NCBI GenBank assembly: GCA_949987565.1
Contig: OX465109.1
Location: 22,957,727 to 23,021,726, forward strand
Direction of reading: 5' to 3'
DNA: 64,000 bases
DNA from: Luidia sarsii
Lineage: Eukaryota > Echinodermata > Asteroidea > Paxillosida > Luidiidae
In this document: positions 30,785-41,389 of the stretch, piece by piece
How the letters are laid out: every line of letters starts with the position of its first letter
Position numbering within the stretch: position 1 is the first letter of the stretch
The notes under the pieces: generated by a model
The model's database searches: none
Told to the model about the DNA's origin: nothing
What the model saw: the letters and a program-made list of their open reading frames with translations, nothing else
Made by a program: the position numbers and the translations under genes

Positions 30785-32030
30785 TCATGAAAAAAAATTC
30801 GGACATATCAGCGAGAATTTTATGCCGACTGTCGACATTGTCGCGACAGAGACCCGATTTAGTCAAAAATCTGAAGTCACAATGTCAGAATTTTTTAAAG
30901 TAATAAACGAATGGGGCATGTCAAACCGCCATAGTTGTGAACTTGTGAAATTAGTTTTCATGGATAATCTTTATTTCAATACAATTTCATATTTAATGGC
31001 TTTCGTATTTAAGATTATACACAACAAAATAATTTTTGTGCCGATATTGGGTGTTACAGTCGTAATTTCCTAAAAAAAATCATAAAAAAGCGATTCCTCA
31101 TTGTTTATTCATGACGTCATCGATCGGCGATGCGTGCGTTCTCACTGCAAGAAATAATGAATATTTATGAATTCGCTGCACAGCGGCTGCAGTGGTTTTC
31201 CTATTGGCTATGTTCACATGTACATGGAAGTTGGAGAACCAGATAGTTTCAATGAAAAGAAAAGACGTCACCGTCCGCACCTAGCTAAAGGTAGCCGCGT
31301 ATTGGGCACCCAAGACCAGCCGCGTATTTGGCCCAAAAACGGAGGAGGCCGCGTATTCAGCCATACATTCAGACAAACCTAGAACGTATGCGGCAAAGGA
31401 GGCCTTTTTCCGATGTACATAATGTACTTCCGGTCCGTTTTTCAACGAAATAAAATACGCGGCCGGCGGGATTTTGGGCCCAAACATGCGGCTACTTTCA
31501 GCTGGGTACCGACCGCGACGCACGTGCGATCTCATTTCTCGATCCTTCCCTCGGACGTCCACGATCTTTCCCGATCTCTGCATTGCACTGGTATCCCGTA
31601 CGCACGTGTATTAAATGCATGCGATGCAGCAACGTATACCAGCTACTGTACTGCTGACGACCGGCCATACAAACGTGCGCTATACAGTAGTGACAGTATT
31701 TACACTGTACATGTGTACATCGTAATGGCAAAATGCGTTCGGTGAACCATTTTCTTTGGTCGCGTCGCGATCCATTCCAACTTCCAACATATTTAGTAAC
31801 TATTATTTTGCGGCGTGGATAAGCAAAAATGAAATGCTCAGCGCACAATTTTAGGATTTTTTGTTCCCTTTTTATTCCCTTCTTTTCAGAGAGATTGGCC
31901 ATTATGACTAGAGGTAGGCTAATGGATTTTAATGTTTTTGTCGCGACAACCGAAAAGCCTTGTCGACATGTCGGAATATTTTCTTTGTCGCGACAATGTC
32001 GACAAAAGCCTTGTCGACAACAGCCCAAGA
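30785..32030. repeat. Intron 1 repeats: tgtcgcgaca motifs and CpG-rich inverted repeats
   Basis: tgtcgacattgtcgcgaca occurs at about 30,829-30,847, and its complement lies in a cluster of gtcgcgac/tgtcgaca palindromes at 31,938-32,020. Between them, gtagccgcgtattgggcacc (31,290) is mirrored by ttttgggcccaaacatgcgg (about 31,472). The block may be one TIR element of about 1.2 kb. No gene is recognised in it. Confidence 0.45.
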
Positions 32031-32069
32031 CATCTCATTCCTGTGAAGGTCATTCTTTGTTCCTTTCAG

Positions 32070-32961
32070 AGGTCGGATGGGTCAGACTCAGCGTCTACTG
32101 CCAGTGGGAAGACAAAGAGTGCATCGCAGACTTCCGGTTCTGAGATGGAAGGACTCCTTCCCTCCTTCATGGCTTTGATGCACCGGGCTTCTCAGTCAAT
32201 GGCAGAGGCTTCTCACTCTGGAAAGCTTTTGGAGCTGGCTATCAATGAGACTCAGGGGAGACAGGACACTCTCTTAAAGACAATGGAATCTGCAAAACAG
32301 ACCATCGAGGATTGCATGGACCGGATTGTCAGAGCAGCCACTGAACGGAAGCAGCAGCTCCTTCAAAGCTTAGAAGATGCCTTCCAAGAAAGCATGTCCC
32401 CTCTGACAGCCATGAAGAAAGATTTCAAAGCCAGACAAGAAGCCCTTCAGATATTCTGTAACAAGATGGCACAGTCAGCAGCATCCTTGCAGGGACATAA
32501 TCAGGCTGATCCAGAGGAGATTGACAAGATGATTAAGGAGAATCAGGACACTATTAATTACATGTACCGGTGCTTCAAAGATAAGATCCTGATTCCCGTC
32601 AAAGAGCTTTCTCTGGACACTGATGATGACAAATATGAAAGTATTCTTGCGGATGTCTCGTCTTGGGGTGGAATTAAGACAGAAGACATGATACATGAAG
32701 GGCCTCCCATCCCCCCACAGACGCAGCCCAGTTTTGCAGCAATGAGTACACATTACCTTGCCAAGACCAAGGCAATGCGTGTCATTGGCTGCAGTACAGG
32801 CACTGACCTCAAGTATCCACGCTGTGTAGCTCAGCTTCCGAATGGTGACATTGCCATTGGGTCATTGAACAGAACCCAAATCAGAGTCTGTGATTGTGAG
32901 CTGAAGACAAAGAGAGTGTTTTCCCTGCCACCTGGGGAGAGATGGTATTCAGGAGTAACAG
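32070..32961 (+). CDS. TRIM-NHL-type gene, exon 2 (coiled coil and first NHL blade)
   Basis: 892-bp exon between ttcctttcag and g|gtgagc, entered in phase 0 and left in phase 1. It encodes a Ser/Thr-rich linker (SDGSDSASTASGKTKSASQT), then about 130 residues of charged, heptad-like helix (ETQGRQDTLLKTMESAKQTI, ERKQQLLQSLEDAFQESM), the dimerising coiled coil of TRIM proteins. An acidic stretch and the first NHL blade (KYPRCVAQLPNGDIAIGSLN) follow. I see no Cys/His pattern of a B-box here or in exon 1, so the protein appears to be RING-coiled coil-NHL without a B-box unless a small exon was missed in intron 1. Confidence 0.87.
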
Positions 32962-33269
32962 GTGAGCTCTTCATCTGCTGAAGTTGTTTTTACCTTAAAG
33001 GGGAATGCAACCCAAGAAATAAAGTTTGCTCATCTGATTGGGTGTTAAAAACAACCTACACGTGCAATTACCTATGAGCCACTCACGTATGATTTTCATA
33101 AAGAGACAAAATCATGGAATTGTAGAGCCTCCGATGGTTGAATTTGCATTCCTGTACGTCGCCATCTTTTTGAAGGTGCCGCCACCAATTGCAGGGGTGT
33201 GATGTTTCTGCGGAGAAGACGGCAACCGGGTCTGATTGTTCAATAAACCTTTTTGACATTCGCAAAGCA

Positions 33270-33760
33270 TCATGGGTATAGATGACAAACTGGCCGTATT
33301 TTTATCATACAACTCTATGGCGAAGCACGTATTAAGTTCATGAATTGTTTAATTTTTTTTCTCAAAAACCAGATTGAGTTCAGAAATAAAACTCACACAG
33401 AGTTTTCGTCTAGCAACAAAATAATTTCTTTTGTCGGAACATTGAGTGGGTAGTTTCAGAGAAATCAGTGACTGGATGACAATCACAATGCGTGCATCGC
33501 GTGCCACTAGCTGCATGCACACGCCAAGTTTTCCATTCAGTCACCAAGGGAATCTCCACTGATTTCTCTGAAACTACCCACTCAACGTTCCGACAAAAAA
33601 TATATTTTGTTCCTGGTATCTAGACGAAAATTCTGGATGAGTTTCATTTCTGGACTCCAACTGGTTTTAGAGAAAAATATCAAGATTTTACGTGCTTTGC
33701 CATAGAGTTGTGCAGTAAATATACATGTACATGTACGGCCAGTTTGTCATCTATACCCAT
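33270..33760. repeat. Nested inverted repeat inside the Kolobok-like element
   Basis: The phrases gatgacaaactggccgta and tgagtgggtagtttcagaga near 33,283 and 33,443 recur inverted as ggccagtttgtcatctatac and tctctgaaactacccactca near 33,737 and 33,563. The whole interval is thus a large imperfect palindrome around about 33,505. Confidence 0.8.
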
Positions 33761-33971
33761 GATGCTTTGCGAACGTCGAAAAGGCTTATTGCGCTTGTTC
33801 AATCCTCCCAATTTTAACTAAATTTATCAATCGACATTTTCATACATAAATTGTATACCCCAAAAATAGTACAAACATACACATTTACATGTGCTTGTAT
33901 TTTTAAAATTAATTTATGCTTAACAATGAAGAAATCAAACTGATTCCTGCAGTCTTCACCGGGAAGGATCT

Positions 33972-34139
33972 CACATGCACGTTCTGCCTAGTCTTTCACG
34001 CAGACTGCCCAACGCCATGCCACCCCTGCAGCACAAAATATGACACGGTATGCAATGTACATGTAAAATACATGTATCTACACGTGTGATTGAGGTACAG
34101 ATGAGCGGTCTGCGTGAAAGACTAGGCAGAACGTGCATG
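33972..34139. repeat. Second nested inverted repeat inside the Kolobok-like element
   Basis: catgcacgttctgcctagtc (from 33,973) is mirrored by gactaggcagaacgtgcatg (ending 34,139). The arms are about 32 nt with a loop of about 100 nt. Confidence 0.85.
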
Positions 34140-34375
34140 GGAGAATAAGTAAACATTCACGCAGGGACAGAAACGAAAACAATCAGGAAATTTGTGAAGC
34201 TGTCGATTCACGTGTTGCCACCGCTGGTCGATATGGAATCATTTTTCTACCAAGAAACTGCATGTTCTTTCAGTATCCTTTCTTGGTTTTGAGCCAGTGA
34301 GTTTGGCCCGCAACTGACGCAAGTCCTCCCAATCCTACTCAGTGAAGTGATCGCTATGTACAGTACAAATCACAT

Positions 34376-34567
34376 TCACATCATTTCTATTGTATTGCCT
34401 ATTGAGTATTGGTAGCCGATTTTGAGAAAATTCTCCACTTTGGTGGCCGCAGCCCACTTCCTAAGTAACTCAGGTTTCTTGTCCTTGTTGGGAATTGCAT
34501 GGAAAGTGTTTTCCAGCTTTTTCACGCTGGCATTTTTACAGCCAAAAGCCTGGCAGTACACCATCAT
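34376..34567 (-). pseudogene. THAP domain fragment of the transposase
   Basis: 63-codon minus-strand frame starting MVYCQAFGCKNAS. The spacing Cys-x4-Cys, the later F-x-x-(I)P and the Trp in LLRKWAAATKVENF match the first half of a THAP zinc finger (C2CH DNA-binding domain). The second Cys/His pair is missing because the sequence diverges after ENF. In Kolobok and P-type transposases THAP is N-terminal and binds the transposon ends. This lies about 290 bp inside the right terminus of the element, where a transposase 5' end would be expected. Confidence 0.72.
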
Positions 34568-34857
34568 TTACAGTAGCTCACGAGTGTACACAAACTGCAT
34601 GCAGTAGGGGGCACATCCGGGTACCTCATACGGCAGTTCTCCGCAAAAACATCACACCCCCACAATCAGCGGCGGCCCCTTCGAAAAGATGGCGACGTAC
34701 ATGTACAGGAACGCAAATTCAACCACTTAATTCCATGAATTTTCCCTCTTTATGAAAATTGTACGTGAGTAGCTCATAGGTAATTGTAGGTTGTTTTTAA
34801 CACCCAATCAGATAGGCCCTAAGCAAACTTGATTGTTTGGGTTGCATTCCCCTTGAA

Positions 34858-35490
34858 GCAAAGTCCTGCTAGCATTGAAACACCCAACCCTCTAACTTAG
34901 CTTTGGTCCCTTGTTAGCTTTGGTCCCTTCAGGTCATGTTAGTCAGCAAGCAGTTTGGAAACATGTTTGCTTGACTTTTTTTTCCCTTGTTTGAGGTTTC
35001 TGGAAATGGCTTTTCATCTTTTTATCTTAATGGGAAAACAGATTTCAAGCAGTCAAAAACCCTTACGCACCTCAATCCTCCAATTTCTTCTGGTGGTTTA
35101 GAGAATTTGAGATGCATCCCATGATCCCAGTAAGTTAGACCTGTGGTTGATTTCATCAAACTCATGGTAACTTACGACTCATTAATGAATGATACACAGA
35201 AGCCATAGGCCCTACAGTACAGCCTGTGACAACTTATGATTGGTGATCAGAAGGGTTTGTGAAATTTACATTTACACAGTACCACCGGCATTTGTGTGCA
35301 TGTGCAGAGGACAGTATACCACAACATACATGTACCACAGAAAAACCATGTATGGTAAACTGGTAAACTGTGGTATAAATTAGAAACTCTCAGACACTGA
35401 ATCATAATATACATGTACATGTACACGTATGTACTTGGGACTGACCACAGCAACTGTCACTTTTCAATTTTCAATCCATCACATGACCTT
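34858..35490. other. Intron 2, worn PLE tail and A/T-rich sequence
   Basis: A degraded PLE terminal motif (aagtcctgctagcattgaaa ... gttagtcagcaagcagttt) at about 34,858-34,970, then sequence without recognisable genes. Part of 35,140-35,255 resembles 36,970-37,130, another unnamed repeat. Confidence 0.5.
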
Positions 35491-35492
35491 GA

Positions 35493-35562
35493 CCAGCTTG
35501 GTGGCCAAGTGGTTAAGCCACTAGAAAGTAGGAGTCATGGTTTGAAGCCCGCCTGAGCCACC
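35493..35562 (+). repeat. Diverged tRNA-derived SINE head
   Basis: ccagcttggtggccaagtggttaag-like box A region and a worn box B (atggtttgaagcccgcctga). It aligns with the SINE head at 11,087 and 49,723. Confidence 0.65.
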
Positions 35563-35635
35563 GCTACCTGAGTTTCTTTCTGTTTTTCCAAGCAGCTTTC
35601 AGTACTAGCTGTATTTCATGTGATTTGTTTAACAG

Positions 35636-35979
35636 GAATCTGTGCGACTCCAAATGGTAAACTCTGCATCAGTGATCCTGGTATGAAGACTGTGCACGTT
35701 GTTACACCAGAAGGCAGACTGGAGAGTAGCTTCAACACATGTCTACCTCCCCTAGAGAATGACTTTACTCCTTGGGGACTGGCCAGCAACAAGGAAGGGG
35801 AGGTGTTTGTATGTGATAGGAACAACCATCTCATCCATGTCTTTGATCAGAGTGGTCAGGAATGTCGTCGATTTGGGGGCCAGGGTGAGGAGCCAGGGAA
35901 GCTGCACTACCCAAAGGACCTGGCTGTGACACCTGATGGCAAGGTGCTTGTGGCAGATTATGGAAACCATAGAATACAG
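35636..35979 (+). CDS. TRIM-NHL-type gene, exon 3 (NHL blades)
   Basis: 344-bp exon between gtttaacag and aatacag|gtgcgg. The first two bases complete the Gly codon split with exon 2, and it ends in phase 0. It encodes NHL blades with ICATPNGKLCISDPGM, PWGLASNKEGEVFVCDRNNH and YPKDLAVTPDGKVLVADYGN followed by HRIQ. Translation continues smoothly into exon 4 (VFDGATGRYQ), so the third blade is split by a 6.9-kb intron. With the exon 2 and exon 4 repeats this gives about six blades, as expected for a closed NHL propeller that binds protein or RNA ligands. Confidence 0.88.
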
Positions 35980-36439
35980 GTGCGGTGTCACAGAGAAGTC
36001 AAAACCTTTTCTTACAAAATTAATATCTTCCCAAATTGTCTGTCTGTGGGCTCTCAGCTTTCCTTTTTGCCAATCTGTCATATTGTTGTGTATTTGTTTT
36101 CATTTTTTCTCCCTTTCTATCGGTTTTTGTCTTTGCTATTTTGTCTTACAGAAATGTACTAGTACTGAAACCTATTTTTCAAAAATTTGTTTTTGCTATT
36201 GTTGTCAGAAAGCTACACTGTTTTTGCCACATACATGTATTTCTATTTTTATGATTTTTTTCTTTATCTCTGATGAGATTCCATAGTCTGTTTCACAACC
36301 AATTGCACTTTGCATCTGCTGAAAAGGGCGTGATCCCTGGAAAAACAGATAATGGTTAATAGTTTCTTAGGCATTGCCATAGTTACATTATAATGTAACT
36401 TTATGGGATAATTGGGATTACATACAGGCATTGAGCATA

Positions 36440-36570
36440 GGTCACACAGCATTAGGCCCCGCCCAGTGCGCGCTGATTGGATAGACAGGTCACTGCTCTC
36501 CCCACGTAGCGCAGGCATGAGGCTATGCAATGGCTATATAACGTGAGCATCGCTAGCCCATGGACAGGTT
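36440..36570 (+). promoter_or_regulatory. Promoter-like cluster inside intron 3
   Basis: A GC box (ccccgccc at about 36,456), an inverted CCAAT box (gattgg at about 36,475) and a TATA box (gctatataacg at about 36,531) are ordered as in an RNA polymerase II promoter on the plus strand. About 900 bp of GC-richer sequence without a clear ORF follows to 37,430. It could be an LTR, an alternative promoter or the promoter of a non-coding RNA. Confidence 0.45.
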
Positions 36571-37434
36571 GGACCTTTTCTTTGGCTGCACCGGGCAGAC
36601 CTTCCTGGTAGGTTTGCACTCTCACTACTCCTCGCTTGTTGGTAGTAGGGCCATGCAGTTTGCACAGAGACAGTATAGGACCCTCTGAGGGGCCTGTGTG
36701 GTGCGGTCGGTGGAGGTAGGGGTTCCCTGCTGTGGCCCTTGCAGCATTAGTTGTGAGCTGAGCAGACCCGTGTTCTTTGAGCTTAGGGGCCGTGGCGCTG
36801 GTACATTGCTGTCAATTGTCTGGGTGGTGCGTGTGCTGGCATAAGAGGTTTGTGTGCTAGCTATGAGTGTAAGGGCTATAACCGTGTGGTGCATCGTACG
36901 TAGAGGCTGGGGCTTGTGGCTGTAACCTGCACATTGTTAGTGGTGTGGGGCTGCATCCCTATGCTGGTTGTGGGTCTGTGGTTGATGTCATCAAACCCAT
37001 CGTAAATTACGATCAAGCGCAAGAAAATGAGCGATGCACAGAAACCATACGACCTGTCACAACATACAATGGGTTATCTATCATAAGTTGAGTTAACCAA
37101 TTTTAGGAAGCATCGTAAGGCTTTGTGAAATCCAACCCTGGTCTCCTGGTGCTGCGCTAGAGCCATAGTGAATTGCTGGGCTACGATAACGCTGGTATAT
37201 GTAGTCTTGTTTCAGGTTGCTTTACCATCCATTACTATAGCGCCCTCTCTTGTTGGAGTGTGTTGATTGAAATGAAACACTTCCTGCTTTGATTCACGTA
37301 ACACTGGTTCCCTCGTGTATTGCTTTGTTAGTTGTTGGTTGAGGTATACCTGTGATCGGTCAAGGGTCTGGTTCCCCTAGTGAGTGACCCTAGCCTAGAC
37401 CACACACCAGTACTGGGATGGTATATTTCCTTCC
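36571..37434. other. Intron 3, no gene recognised
   Basis: Sequence downstream of the promoter-like cluster. It is rich in gtgtggtgc/ggctgtgg phrases but has no conserved coding frame. It ends where the 5'-truncated PLE begins (tttccttcccag|ttggaagac). Confidence 0.4.
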
Positions 37435-37927
37435 CAGTTGGAAGACATCAAGGACCAGGTTCCCAACACAGCCATCATTGGCACCATTGATGTCTCCTCC
37501 CTGTATACTAACATCCCCCTTGAGGAAGGAATTCTCAGCGTTGGTCAGAAGTGGACACTCCCCTCCCCCCATTAGTGACATTGTTATCCTAATGAGACTT
37601 GTATTAACCAAGAACAACTTTTCCTTTCTGGACAAACACTATTTACAGGTACATGACACTGCTATGGGTACACACATGGCTCCCTCCTTCGCTTGCCTAT
37701 TCATGGGTGACCTTGAAGAACGCATACTGAAGATGGCACCCTGTCTCCCTTGGATATGGTGGAGATACATCAATGACGTATTTTTCATCTGGACTAGGGA
37801 AAGTAGCAGTTTAGGTGATTTCATTGAACACATCAATTCCTTCCACAGGAGTATCAAGTTCACATCGGAGTACTCATCCCATCAGACGCACTTTCTGGAT
37901 GTCACCATACGGAAAGACGGCGACACC
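37435..37927 (+). pseudogene. Penelope-like element reverse transcriptase (right copy)
   Basis: It begins 5'-truncated at LEDIKDQVPNTAIIGT and shows RT motif A, DVSSLYTNIPLEEGI (about 37,480-37,545). A frame change near 37,560 follows, then the HDTAMGTHMAPSF and catalytic-box region. The box reads YIND instead of YIDD, so a catalytic Asp is lost. It ends at the 8-bp duplication gcgacacc (37,920-37,927) bordering the TIR transposon. Not functional. Confidence 0.9.
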
Positions 37928-39092
37928 TAAGGTTGTGCCGGTTTCAAATTGTAGATACTCGGTATACCGTGGGAATAAAAACATGGTTTCGGTATACCGT
38001 GACGTAATGTTTCCTTGGCCACGCCCACCCCGGTAGAAAAAAGGGGGGGTTAAACCAAGTGATAATTATTAGTAAGTCTACCATGGTTATCATAAAAGTA
38101 GCTTCACCCACTGAGTAGTTGATAGCGTTGTGCATCATAGCTACGATTGCTGGTTTTCCCATAAATCACGTACATGTAGTTACAAAAATGCATAGTAAAC
38201 TTTTAGGGAAAAATAAAAGTCCAGTTGGCTAGCAGTAGCAAGCTGTGCGTGCATTCATCGCAGCACGTGCACGTTGTATGCAGGCACATAGCCCTGGACG
38301 GTTTTTTTTTACACTGTACATGTACATGTATACATATATACAGGCCGTCCGGCCATACACACAGCTAGCTAGCTTCACAACCGCAGTGTTTGGCAATATT
38401 TTCAAACAAACTTTTCGATCCAAACAGGATCGGGCGCGAAACCCTCGTCATGATTGAGTCTGTTTTTTTTTCCTCCATGTAACATTTTATTGCAATGCAT
38501 GGATCTGGTGCAGACATTAAAGTTACATGTGTAGCTAAAAAAGAACGTCGATCTCACGCAAGACACACTGATATAATGTAACGAGGCCGATCGTGTACCA
38601 TGCTTGCGGGGTCGTCAATTATTTTGTTGCCTTGATGACATTGGTGATCGTTTGCTCCTCATGGAAATATCAACACATACATCTCTGTGATGCGCCAGGT
38701 GAATATGCCCAATTTACTTTTCCAACAGCATGACAGCAACACAAAAGTATACGAGCACAGACGTGCAGTAAGAAAAAAACGCAGTGGCTGTTGTTACGGC
38801 AGTCGTCCATGTGGTTCCTTGACTTCACAGTATTTGTCAGGATGTTTAGCTCTTGGAACCAGACTATCAGCTAATAGACTGGTTCAACCAGCCTGCAATG
38901 CTGACGAAATACAATCAAGTCAGGGAACCACACGGACGACTGCCGTAACAACAGCCACTGCGAAGAACAAAACACGTTTTTTTTTCAGTTCGGTCTCAGC
39001 CGGTTTTTTGGTTTTTCAGAAAGGCTTCGGTTCGGTTTCGGGTTTTTTTAAACCGCTATTTTTCGGTATAACTGAAAACTGGCACAACCTTA
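37928..39092. mobile_element. Non-autonomous TIR DNA transposon in the PLE (right copy)
   Basis: Counterpart of 366-1,505: 1,165 bp with the same TIRs and a perfect 8-bp target duplication gcgacacc (37,920-37,927 and 39,093-39,100). It contains the nested inverted repeat (about 38,780-38,965). The insertion predates the segmental duplication. Confidence 0.88.
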
Positions 39093-39100
39093 GCGACACC

Positions 39101-39992
39101 CTAACCACCGATTTGTATTCTAAAGTTTCTAAACCCACAGATACACATTGATATCTCCATGCCTCAAGCTGCCATCCCAGACACTGTAAGACTGGAATAG
39201 CCTACAGTCAAGCTCTTCGCCTTAGGCGTATTATGTTCTAATGATTCAGATTTCTCCCGCCATTCACAGGACCTCAAGAGGAATTTAATTGCCAGGGGTC
39301 ACGGCCGTCATCAAATTAAAAGCTCTATTGATAACCCTAACCCTACGAAAAGGCCCAGGATCCCCTTGGTCACCAGCTTTCATCCTTGTCTCCTTCCCCT
39401 CCGGAAAATTATTAATGACAATCACCACATTCTTCACACCTTAGACCGTCTGGCCAGTGCTGTTCCGGACATACCATTCTTGGCATACAGACGTCCTCGC
39501 AACCTACGAGATCTGATTGTTTGTGCTGAGGTCCCCTCTTTGGATCCTTCACCCCCGACCCAGCATGGAACCTTCAAGTGTAACTCTGAATGTGTAGTCT
39601 GTCTGAACCATGTGAAGGAAGCAGTCTCCTTTTCTGGACACTCCTCTGACTCTACGCATAGGACCAATGAAATGATCACTTGTACAACTACTAATGTTAT
39701 ATATCTCATTTCTTGCAGGGTTTGCAACATTCAATATGTCGGTGAAACTAGAAACAGCCTAAAGAAAGGACTCTATGGTCACAGATCTACCATCAACACC
39801 AAGCGAGTAGATACACCTGTGGGCCATCACTTCAATCTCCCTAATCATTCCATTCTTGACATGTCTGTACAGGGCATAGAGTCTCTTGGCCATCGGAAAG
39901 ATGCTGTCCGCCTCAGCAGGGAAAAACTGTGGATTAAGCGTCTCCGCACTATACAACCTCATGGCCTTAATATTCAGGAAGGGAATGACTAA
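39101..39992 (+). pseudogene. Penelope-like element linker and GIY-YIG endonuclease (right copy)
   Basis: After the transposon the frame resumes with LTTDLYSKVSKPTDTHQYL and SCHPRHCKTG. Then 39,366-39,992 stays open for 208 codons through the Cys-rich linker (CNSECVVCL) and the whole GIY-YIG region (NVIYLISC, QYVGETRNSL, ESLGHRKDAVRLSREKLWI) to GLNIQEGND. This is the more intact nuclease of the two copies, although the element as a whole is truncated and interrupted. Confidence 0.92.
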
Positions 39993-40807
39993 AACCTCAC
40001 TTCATTAACACCTCGTTTTTTCATCTTCCCTGTAGCTTTCTCCTTTGATCTCCCACCTCCCTCCTGTCCCTTTGATCCTCCCCACCCTTTTGTTTGTTTT
40101 CCCCTTTGATCTCCCCTCCCTTTGTGTACATCTGCATCCCACTCCCTTCCCTTTTGTCCTTCCTCTGTCATGTGTGTCAGGACTTTCCTTCTGCTGACTG
40201 TCTGTGTTTGTCCTTGTCACTTTGCCTTTGAGAAAGGTCCTGCTAGGATCTAAATGTCAGGCCCTGTAATTTTTGAGATATTTCCTTCCCAATGGATATA
40301 TATATAAGACTTAAGGCTTTGCATGGTGTGTGAATCAATATACATTGTAGGAAGGTTTGCGGTGACACCATGTATATGGTCTCTTAAAGAAGAGGTGTGG
40401 TTCAGAAAAGAACCTGAGTGGTAACTCGACATTCCGACCAGTATGCTCTGGCCGTCATCAGGAGAATGTCTTGGACTCGGTGGTGGATCTGCTTATATGC
40501 CGGTGATTGCTGAGGCGGGAAGGCGGGAAAGATAATCCTCTGGAGAGGATAATCCTAAGGGGCCTTGGTGGGGGGAGGGGGGTGGACGTGTGGGTGCTCA
40601 CTGCTCACTTCCCAATGGACTTGTCCCTAGCCACTCATGGACCTGCCTGTACGGTGCCATCCATGGCACGCCCAGAGAGAGGGAGAGCTCCCCCCCCCCC
40701 TCGCCACTGAGGGGCGTGACGTCACACAATTAAACCACATCATGAACTATTGCCAAACATCTCTGACATTGTATTTTCATAGGTAAACCTCGCTGACAAT
40801 AACGACT
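39993..40807. mobile_element. PLE 3' region and repetitive spacer (right copy)
   Basis: Counterpart of 2,405-3,203: pyrimidine-rich 3' UTR, terminal motif at about 40,225-40,265, then the spacer with the minus-strand hammerhead-like motif at about 40,425-40,480 (complement CCTGATGACGGCCAG). No gene is seen. Confidence 0.65.
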
Positions 40808-41365
40808 TCACTGTAAACAACAAATTTTATAACATTTGTTGACTACAGTAATAAGCAAAAATGTTGCAAACTGCAAACTGACTAAAATGACCAAAAAGTG
40901 AATATCAAACATTAGCAGGGCCTGACATTTCGATCCTAGCAGGACCTTTCTCAGAGGCAGAATGACAGGGACAAAACAAATATGAATGGGAAAGTAACGG
41001 AGACATGAATGACAGAGGACAAAGGGGATAGCTGGTAGGGTGAGATCAGAGGGAAGGGCAGGGGTTTGGGTAGGGATGAGATAGTGGAAGGGGGAAACAT
41101 CAAAGGGAAAAGGTGAAAGAGAGAAGTGGGGGAGAGAACACAAAGGAGGGGTTATTGGTTCACATGCAAGGTGTTCATCATTCCCCTCCTGGATGTTGAG
41201 GCCATGTGCTTGAATTGTCCAAAAACGCTTCATCCACATTTTCTCTTGGCTTAAACAGACAGCATTACTAAGATGACCAAGTAATTCTATTCCCAGAACA
41301 CTCATATCTGGTATGAAATGATTGGGGAGATTGAAGTGACACCCTACTGGTGTATCCAATTATTC
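40808..41365 (-). pseudogene. PLE GIY-YIG C-terminus, reverse orientation (right copy)
   Basis: Counterpart of 3,204-3,764: DTPVGCHFNLPNHFIPDM to GLNIQEGND on the minus strand, with the same C-terminal extension running into the PLE tail. Confidence 0.85.
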
Positions 41366-41389
41366 AGTTCTGGTGCTATTTTTTGTTGA

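Larger units (their letters stand above)
32999..34853 (-). mobile_element. Kolobok-like foldback transposon with THAP remnant (intron 2)
   Basis: 1,855 bp. The termini aggggaatgcaaccc and gggttgcattcccct are perfect 15-bp inverted repeats, continuing as imperfect arms of over 200 bp (gattgggtgttaaaaacaac at 33,038 against its complement near 34,805). It is flanked by TTAA (32,995-32,998) and TGAA (34,854-34,857), plausibly a decayed TTAA duplication. A minus-strand THAP-domain fragment is inside. TTAA target and THAP together point to Kolobok. It is packed with further nested inverted repeats and has lost the transposase core. Confidence 0.75.

Noticed and set aside
39989..40220. Basic minus-strand frames (Lys/Arg/Gly-rich)
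   Set aside because: They are the complement of the pyrimidine-rich PLE 3' UTR and not a protein.
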